DNA of 64,000 nt from Mixophyes australis (taxonomy: Eukaryota; Chordata; Amphibia; Anura; Limnodynastidae): assembly GCA_036250195.1 (NCBI GenBank), contig JAVHZZ010000005.1:127824098-127888097 (forward strand), given 5' to 3'. The position numbers and the translations under genes were made by a program. Numbering within the stretch: the first letter of the stretch is position 1; every line of letters begins with the position of its first letter. Below are positions 58,640-64,000 of the stretch, in pieces. The notes below the pieces were generated by a model. That model was not told where the DNA came from and did not search any database. It saw only the letters and a list, made by a program, of their open reading frames with translations.

Positions 58640-59288
58640 TGCTGCATGTGTCAACACCCTAGACGCAAGGCTGAAGCACCAGCTCAGATGTCAGAAAAGG
58701 GGTGACTTCTCCACTCTGACTGTCACAGTACGTATTGACAATTACAGTCAGAGAGTCTATGAGCCGCTTTAGTTATTAGGATTTAGTTATATTGTCCAGG
58801 AGATATATATATATATATATAATTCTTTCTTTCCCCAATATAATGCCTAAAAAATGTTTACTCAGCTATGCTACTATAAGAAAACTTCATCAGTCCTGAA
58901 AAAATAGTTTCACATTTTCCTAGATAATTTAAAATACGAGTATCAAGGTTATTCAGCACAAAAAAACCAAAAACTGATGACGACCTCACTGATCTAACTC
59001 CTCTATATGTTTTAGTTCTGATTTTACATGTTTCTTATGTTATTTTTTTGTATTTTGTGAATTATTAAGTACAGTGGCCAGACAATATCAAATGTATTTG
59101 CTGTATAAATCCTTACGACATCTGTTTTCTCTGTAAAGCACATTGTAATATATAAGTGCTATATATATAATGATACTAATAAAGTTTCTGTATAAAAAAG
59201 GTACTTATGTTCACTAAACTGATTTCTATGTATTTATCCAACATGCTTATAATTAAAAAAAAAACAAGTATTTTTCATCTGTTCAAAG
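58640..59288. other. MOCOS intron end, no gene seen
   Basis: A short AT run is at 58803-58821. The last 30 bases (GTATTTTTCATCTGTTCAAAG) form the acceptor of the next exon, with a weak pyrimidine tract. Confidence 0.5.
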
Positions 59289-59690
59289 GCTGGACACGTC
59301 TGTGGAGATAGCATGGACCTAATAAATGGACGACCTACTGGCTCTGTCAGAATATCATTTGGATTTATGTCTACGTTTGAAGACACTCAAGTATTTTTAA
59401 ATTTTCTAGTAGACACTTTCATAAAAAGATCATCACAGTGCACCATACAAATGTTGGATATTGAAAAATTTGCAAGAATTGGTTTATCACAGACAAAAGG
59501 TGTTGAGGAGAAAATCAATCGAAAAATCACAGGAGACACGATTGTCACCCAGAGCCATATATTTTCAAGCTTTGCCATGGGAGAAAGTACTTGTTCATGC
59601 AAAGGAAGAGAAACTATGTCAACAAATGACAAGGCAATCATACTGAGTCACATGTACCTTTACCCCATTAAATCGTGTGCAGCATTCCAG
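59289..59690 (+). CDS. MOCOS: MOCOS exon: end of NifS-like domain, linker, start of MOSC half (134 codons)
   Basis: The exon begins AGHVCGDSMDLINGRPTGSV in phase 0 after CAAAG and ends at CAG/GTGAGA, a strong donor. RPTGSVRISFGFMSTFEDTQ and VFLNFLVDTFI close the cysteine desulfurase-like domain. About 70 residues of Ser/Lys-rich linker follow. The last segment, HMYLYPIKSCAAFQ, is the first strand of the N-terminal beta-barrel that precedes the MOSC domain, which binds the cofactor. The exon is in phase with 47349-47465 (Q then AGHVCGD, as in other vertebrates). The next exon is not recognisable up to 64000. Confidence 0.93.
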
Positions 59691-61020
59691 GTGAGACATT
59701 CCCACTACAGTTACATCTTTTAAGTCTGAAAGTAATTTTTTTTGAATTTTAGCATTCATAATTAAAAGCTTGTCATGTATATCCATATCACTCAAACAAT
59801 GTAACTGACATTGTCTATTTTTAAACAATGTAATGAGATATAAGTACTGGCTCTTTACAAGGATGTATGCCACATTCTTAAATATTATACCTCTTAATAA
59901 ATGTCCATCTTAATAACATTTTCTCAACAGCCTTCTACAAAAACTTACATGAAATGTTCATAAAATGTTAATGGAATCTTCAATGTTATATCCTCATTAT
60001 ATTTTTTTTTATATTGCAAACTTATGAAATTATTGAATATACTTCCATGATGTTGTATCTTATGGAAAATGAATCTGCATGCCTAGTGTACACAGCCTAC
60101 GTGTTTCACCTATACATTCTTTTTCAAGACTGCCTTCAAAAACACTGTTTATTATATGCTTTTATTCTATATTTTATTATTTTTGGAAATGTACTCAATA
60201 ATTTTAAAGTTTGCAACAAAATTATAATGAATATAAAAGGTAATATGCAAGGATTGGGTCCTTTGGTTTTTCTCTTCTTTTCCATTTCTTAGTATATGAT
60301 GAAGAGGAAAACCGCATTAAAAGACTCTTTTAAGGTTTATGAAGAAATCTATAATAAGTTCTATGAGGTTCCAGAGTTCCATCTGTGAAAGGGAGTCACA
60401 AATACAATCAGCACAGTAACAAAAGTAAAATCAGATCAGAGTGCATGCTTCTTCTGTCAAGAGAGTGAACACAACAAAAAAGGGGACACATTATACTGAT
60501 TACCTCCGAAGAAAGTCTCAATTTCCATTGAAGATTAGCATTTTATGAATATTTCATGTACTTTATATACTCCTTTGTAGAAAACTGCTGAGAATTTTTT
60601 TTATTGAGACAGACATTTATTAAGTGGCTTAATATTTAAGAATGTGTGGTACCTCTTTGTAAAGTGTCAATACATCTATCCCATTAATTTTTTTATTTGC
60701 TATTAGAGTGTGGTTTCAAGGAAGGAGCGTGTGCACATAATCAGTGTACAGTAAGGGCATCGAGCACACACACTTCAGTCCGATTCAAGCTCTGGGCATC
60801 TCTTAGTATGTGATTTTTAGCTGTATTATTTGCACCAGCTACAGGGCAGGTGTAAGTGCTGATTGATAGCGATGACAGTTGCTTTTGCATGCCTGAACAT
60901 CTGTTTGCAATTAAGAGCAACTGTAAAAATTCATTTTATGTACAGTAGGTATTAATAGCATCCTGATATATGTATTTTATGGGAAAGGACATTTTGTTCA
61001 GTATTTTTCTTAATGATTAT
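59691..61020. other. MOCOS intron, no feature recognised
   Basis: AT-rich sequence. Open frames are short and lack gene-like composition. The following MOSC-domain exon is not found here. Confidence 0.5.
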
Positions 61021-61344
61021 GGGCCTGATTTATTAAGGAAAGTTAAGTAAAAAAATTTGAGTAAGCAGTCTCCTGGACAAAACTATGTTACAATGCAAGG
61101 GGTGCAAATTAGTTTTCTATTTTGCACTAAAGTTAAATACTGTGTTTTTTCATGTAGCACACAAATATCAACTTTAAATTTCAGTGTACAAATAAGCTAT
61201 CAAGTATTTGTGTGCTACATGAAAAAACTGACAGTATTTAACTTATATGCAAAATAGAACTAATTTGCACTCCTTGCATTGTTACAAGTCCAGGAGACTA
61301 CTTACTCAATTTTTTTACTTAACTTCCTTTAATGAATCAGGCCC
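61021..61344. mobile_element. Palindromic MITE (family M2), copy 3, TSD TAT
   Basis: Termini GGGCCTGATTTATTAAGGAA and CTTTAATGAATCAGGCCC; TAT at 61018-61020 and 61345-61347. Arms pair over most of their length (AGTCTCCTGGAC with GTCCAGGAGACT; GTAGCACACAAATA with TATTTGTGTGCTAC). It is the best-preserved copy. Confidence 0.9.
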
Positions 61345-61347
61345 TAT

Positions 61348-61879
61348 ATTATTAACATGTGTCAATGTATTTAATATAATTTTTTTATATCTATGCTTTC
61401 TGATGGAACTTTATATTGCACATATACATTGTGCATATCTTGCAGTGTGTTGTATCTGTCTGTATACGGCAAATGCTGTATATACATACTGTACTTGGAC
61501 CCGTATTCAACTTCTTCAGATTCACTTGAACTTGAATACTTCAGTACCTGTGTGCAATTTCTGTCCTATGTGTGTTCAGGCCCCATATGTGCTTTTTTTT
61601 ATTAAATGCTTATTTTTTTTATCTTTATATACTTTTCTATAATATATTCTCCCGTCTAGCTGATGTTTACATAGAAACATATCATCACGACATCATTAAA
61701 GAAATGATTGGTATATGTAGTTTATCATTCTGCTTTAGTGTACATTTAGCCAACCTTTATCTTAATTTGGAGTTACAGAGTGCCCTTTTCTCTATTTTTG
61801 ATTGTCATTTTAATTATCCTCATAATTTTCCACCTTGCATTAATTATAACGCTTCAAATCACTATACATGGAACTTACC
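61348..61879. other. No gene recognised
   Basis: T-rich sequence with several overlapping frames (61247-62039) that show no domain and lie across a MITE boundary. Confidence 0.5.
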
Positions 61880-61887
61880 TTTTATAA

Positions 61888-62177
61888 CATACTTGCCAAC
61901 ATTTTTTTTTCTTTTTCCGGGAGATGCCGGCTGGGACGTGGGCGTGCAGGGGGCGGGGCTGCGAAATCGCGTCATTTTGGCCCCGCCCCCGCGACGGAAT
62001 GGCGCAAATCGTGTCATTTTACAGTGGGGGCGGGGCTAAACGCCGCGATTCCGGGTGAATCGCGGCGTTTAAACTAAATTTTTCCCCCTTCCTATCAGGG
62101 AGATTGCCACACTCGTCCGGGAGACTCTCGCAAAATGCGGGAGTCTCCCGGACAATGCGGGAGAGTTGGCAAGTATG
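61888..62177. mobile_element. hAT-type MITE (family M1), copy 3, TSD TTTTATAA
   Basis: Termini CATACTTGCCAAC and GTTGGCAAGTATG; perfect TTTTATAA on both sides (61880-61887, 62178-62185). The GC-rich interior has GCGTCATTTTG and CCCCGCCCCC blocks. Confidence 0.92.
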
Positions 62178-62413
62178 TTTTATAATGTGTTGCCTAATGT
62201 CAATTGCAAAGGAGAGGGCGGAGTCAGCTTATGTGCACTATAGTTTAGAAATAAATGGTTCCGCAATGTGTTTGGTAAAGTAGACATACAAGGTCAATAC
62301 AGCTGTTATTTTCTGTTTTTACATTGTCAACTTGATTTATTTTCAATTTTAAAAGTAACAATCTACTTTTTGTGGGAATGACCAGTTCAATTTAATAAAA
62401 GAAAGGTCTAATG

Positions 62414-63433
62414 CAGTGGTTCCCAAACTTTTGCAGTTCGCGGCACCCTTAGAGTCTCCATAATTTTTTCAAGGCACCCCTCCAAAATAATTGCTGAGCA
62501 GTCCTGTTTTAGTTGGGTCAAAAAATTGTAATAAGTATTTAGGTCAGGGCAGAAATACTTATTTAGTTGTATGCAAAAATGCCCCCTCTGCATCCAGACA
62601 CTCTGCCCCCTCTGCATCCAGACACTCTGCTCTCTTTGCCCCCAGACACTCTGCCCTCTCTGCCCCCAGACACTCTGCCCCCTCTGCCTCCAGACACTCT
62701 GCCCCCTCTGCCTCCAGACACTCTGACCCCTCTGCATCCATATACTCTGCCCTCTCTCACGCTGCCCTCTCTGCCCTCTCTCATGCTGCCCCCTCTGCAC
62801 TCTCTCACGCTGTCCCCCCTCCTCTGCCCTCTCTCACGCTGTCCCCTCTGCCTTCTCTCACGCTGTGCCCCCTCCACTGCCCCTCTCACGCTGTGTCCCC
62901 TTCCACTGCCCCACTCACGCTGTGTCCTCCTCCACTGCCCCTCTCACACTGTCCTCCTCCATTGCCCCTCTCACGCTGTGTCCCCCTCCACTGTCCCTCT
63001 CACGCTGTGTCCTCCTCCTCTGCCCCTTTCACGCTGTGTCCCCCTCCACTGTCCCTCTCACGCTGTGTCCTCCTCCACTGCCCCTCTCATGCTGTGTCCT
63101 CCTCCACTGTCCCTCTCACGCTGTGTCCTCCTCCACTGTCCCTCTCACGCTGTGTCCTCCTCCATTGCACCTCTCACGCTGTGTCCTCCTCCACTGCCCC
63201 TCTCACGCTGTGTCCTCCTCCACTGCCCCTCTCACGCTGTCCCCCTCCACTGTCCCTCTCACGCTGTGTCCTCCTCCACTGTCCCTCTCACGCTGTTGCC
63301 TCCTCCTCTGTCCCTCTCACGCTGTCCTCCTTCTCTGTCACGCTGTCCCCCTCTGCCATGCGCCAGCCATAGAAAGAAAAAAACAAGCAACACAAAAACG
63401 TACCAATCCGCGCAGACACTTTGGGAACCGCCG
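62414..63433. mobile_element. hAT-type non-autonomous element carrying a minisatellite
   Basis: Termini CAGTGGTTCCCAAAC and TTTGGGAACCGCCG are inverted repeats with few mismatches. Flanks GTCTAATG (62406-62413) and GTTTAATG (63434-63441) are an 8-bp duplication with one change. Apart from about 150 bases at the left and 80 at the right, the interior is the minisatellite. No transposase. Confidence 0.88.
62580..63350. repeat. GC-rich minisatellite with two unit types
   Basis: Left part: about 24-bp units with CCAGACACTCTGCCCCCTCT. Right part: about 30-bp units with CCTCTCACGCTGTGTCCTCC and CCACTG. Because unit lengths are often multiples of three and lack stops, all three plus frames stay open for 200-290 codons; none is a gene. 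Confidence 0.93.
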
Positions 63434-63593
63434 GTTTAATGTCAAGTTCTACAATTTTAAATAGGTGAGGGTTGATAAACTGCTTCACTGACTGGTGCCA
63501 TTAACAATGTTTGCATATGAAATCCTGTGAAGGAGCGAGTACACGCTTGTGGTCAGACAACATAGAGATTCTCACTCACATCAGTTGCAGTGC

Positions 63594-63596
<3 letters not shown>

Positions 63597-63630
<34 letters not shown>
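63597..63630. repeat. (AT)n microsatellite
   Basis: About 17 AT units followed by a run of seven or more G. Right of it (63631-64000) I see no gene or known repeat. Confidence 0.95.
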
Positions 63631-63633
<3 letters not shown>

Positions 63634-64000
63634 GGGGGGTTATTTAACTTTGGAGGGTAAATTAAAAGGGACTGATAGGCACAAAAATGAAAAATTAAGA
63701 TTAGATTCAATTCATTAAAGTCAATCCAATAACAATGAGTAATCAATTATTTTTAAAATGTAAGTTAACACAAATATCACACCCAATTTCAAGGGTGGCA
63801 GCCATCCAAAATTCCCGTTGTAATCCGAGTATCGTTCAGTAAAGAAAATCAAAAGAAGTAGAAGGTGCCCTCTGATGATAAAAATATTATAGATAGTCAA
63901 ACCACATACCAGATAGGGTACTTGATAATCACTTATCAAATACCCTGATCTAGGAAGTTCCACAACCGCCCCCGAAATTTTTCAATTAAAGAATTATCCA

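Noticed and set aside
59313..59723. Start of a gene at the ATG at 59313
   Set aside because: The reading frame begins upstream at a splice acceptor (59289) in phase with the previous MOCOS exon and ends at a donor at 59690; the ATG is internal.
62491..63464. Three overlapping open frames of 199-293 codons on the plus strand
   Set aside because: They are different frames of the same GC-rich minisatellite; no domain, no start context, repeats explain the lack of stops.

Overview
This 64 kb window is vertebrate nuclear DNA, most likely from an amphibian (probably a frog). The host is inferred from the repeat mix (Penelope, chromodomain Gypsy, gamma-like ERV, Tx1/L1-type LINEs, hAT, Tc1) and from one vertebrate gene. 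The only host gene I recognise is MOCOS (molybdenum cofactor sulfurase) on the + strand. Two of its exons are present (47349-47465 and 59289-59690), separated by an 11.8 kb intron. The first carries the catalytic-cysteine region of the NifS-like domain. The second carries the end of that domain, a linker and the start of the MOSC half. Almost everything else is transposable-element DNA, much of it nested.

Layout. 1-5927: a BED-finger hAT element (hAT1) with two in-frame stops, split by a Gypsy-type LTR (1-1465) and carrying a long tandem array. 5928-33 kb: two Penelope elements placed 5' end to 5' end (PLE-A on minus, PLE-B on plus) with a damaged Gypsy (Gypsy2) between them. PLE-A contains a solo ERV LTR and a solo Gypsy LTR. 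PLE-B is split by a 16.1 kb gamma-like ERV (12797-28898, minus strand, TSD ACAT). That ERV contains a solo Gypsy LTR in its 3' LTR, a LINE fragment in env, a MITE in pol, a hAT-type element between gag and protease, and a 4.9 kb chromodomain Gypsy (Gypsy1) in its 5' LTR. PLE-B then carries a solo ERV LTR (29308-32442) with a hAT deletion derivative (hAT2) inside. 34.2-43 kb: a truncated Tc1 joined to a minus-strand L1, which is split by a hAT (hAT5, 35548-39875) whose transposase has one stop. 43-47 kb: sparse sequence, a second L1 fragment and MITEs. 47.3-64 kb: MOCOS exons and introns filled with a 2.2 kb hAT-like element, an unrecognised 0.4 kb coding-like block, a 5.2 kb hAT (hAT3), a Tc1 relic, three MITE families and a minisatellite-bearing hAT.

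Target-site duplications can be read directly for many insertions, so relative ages can be ordered: Penelope first, then the ERV family, then Gypsy and hAT insertions. Shared features across copies stand out. hAT2 and hAT3 are deletion derivatives with the same truncated N-terminal reading frame and the same promoter-like module. Every Gypsy LTR in the left half except that of Gypsy1 contains its own internal tandem array. No RNA gene, CRISPR array or intact viral gene was found. The virus-derived genes are all broken.
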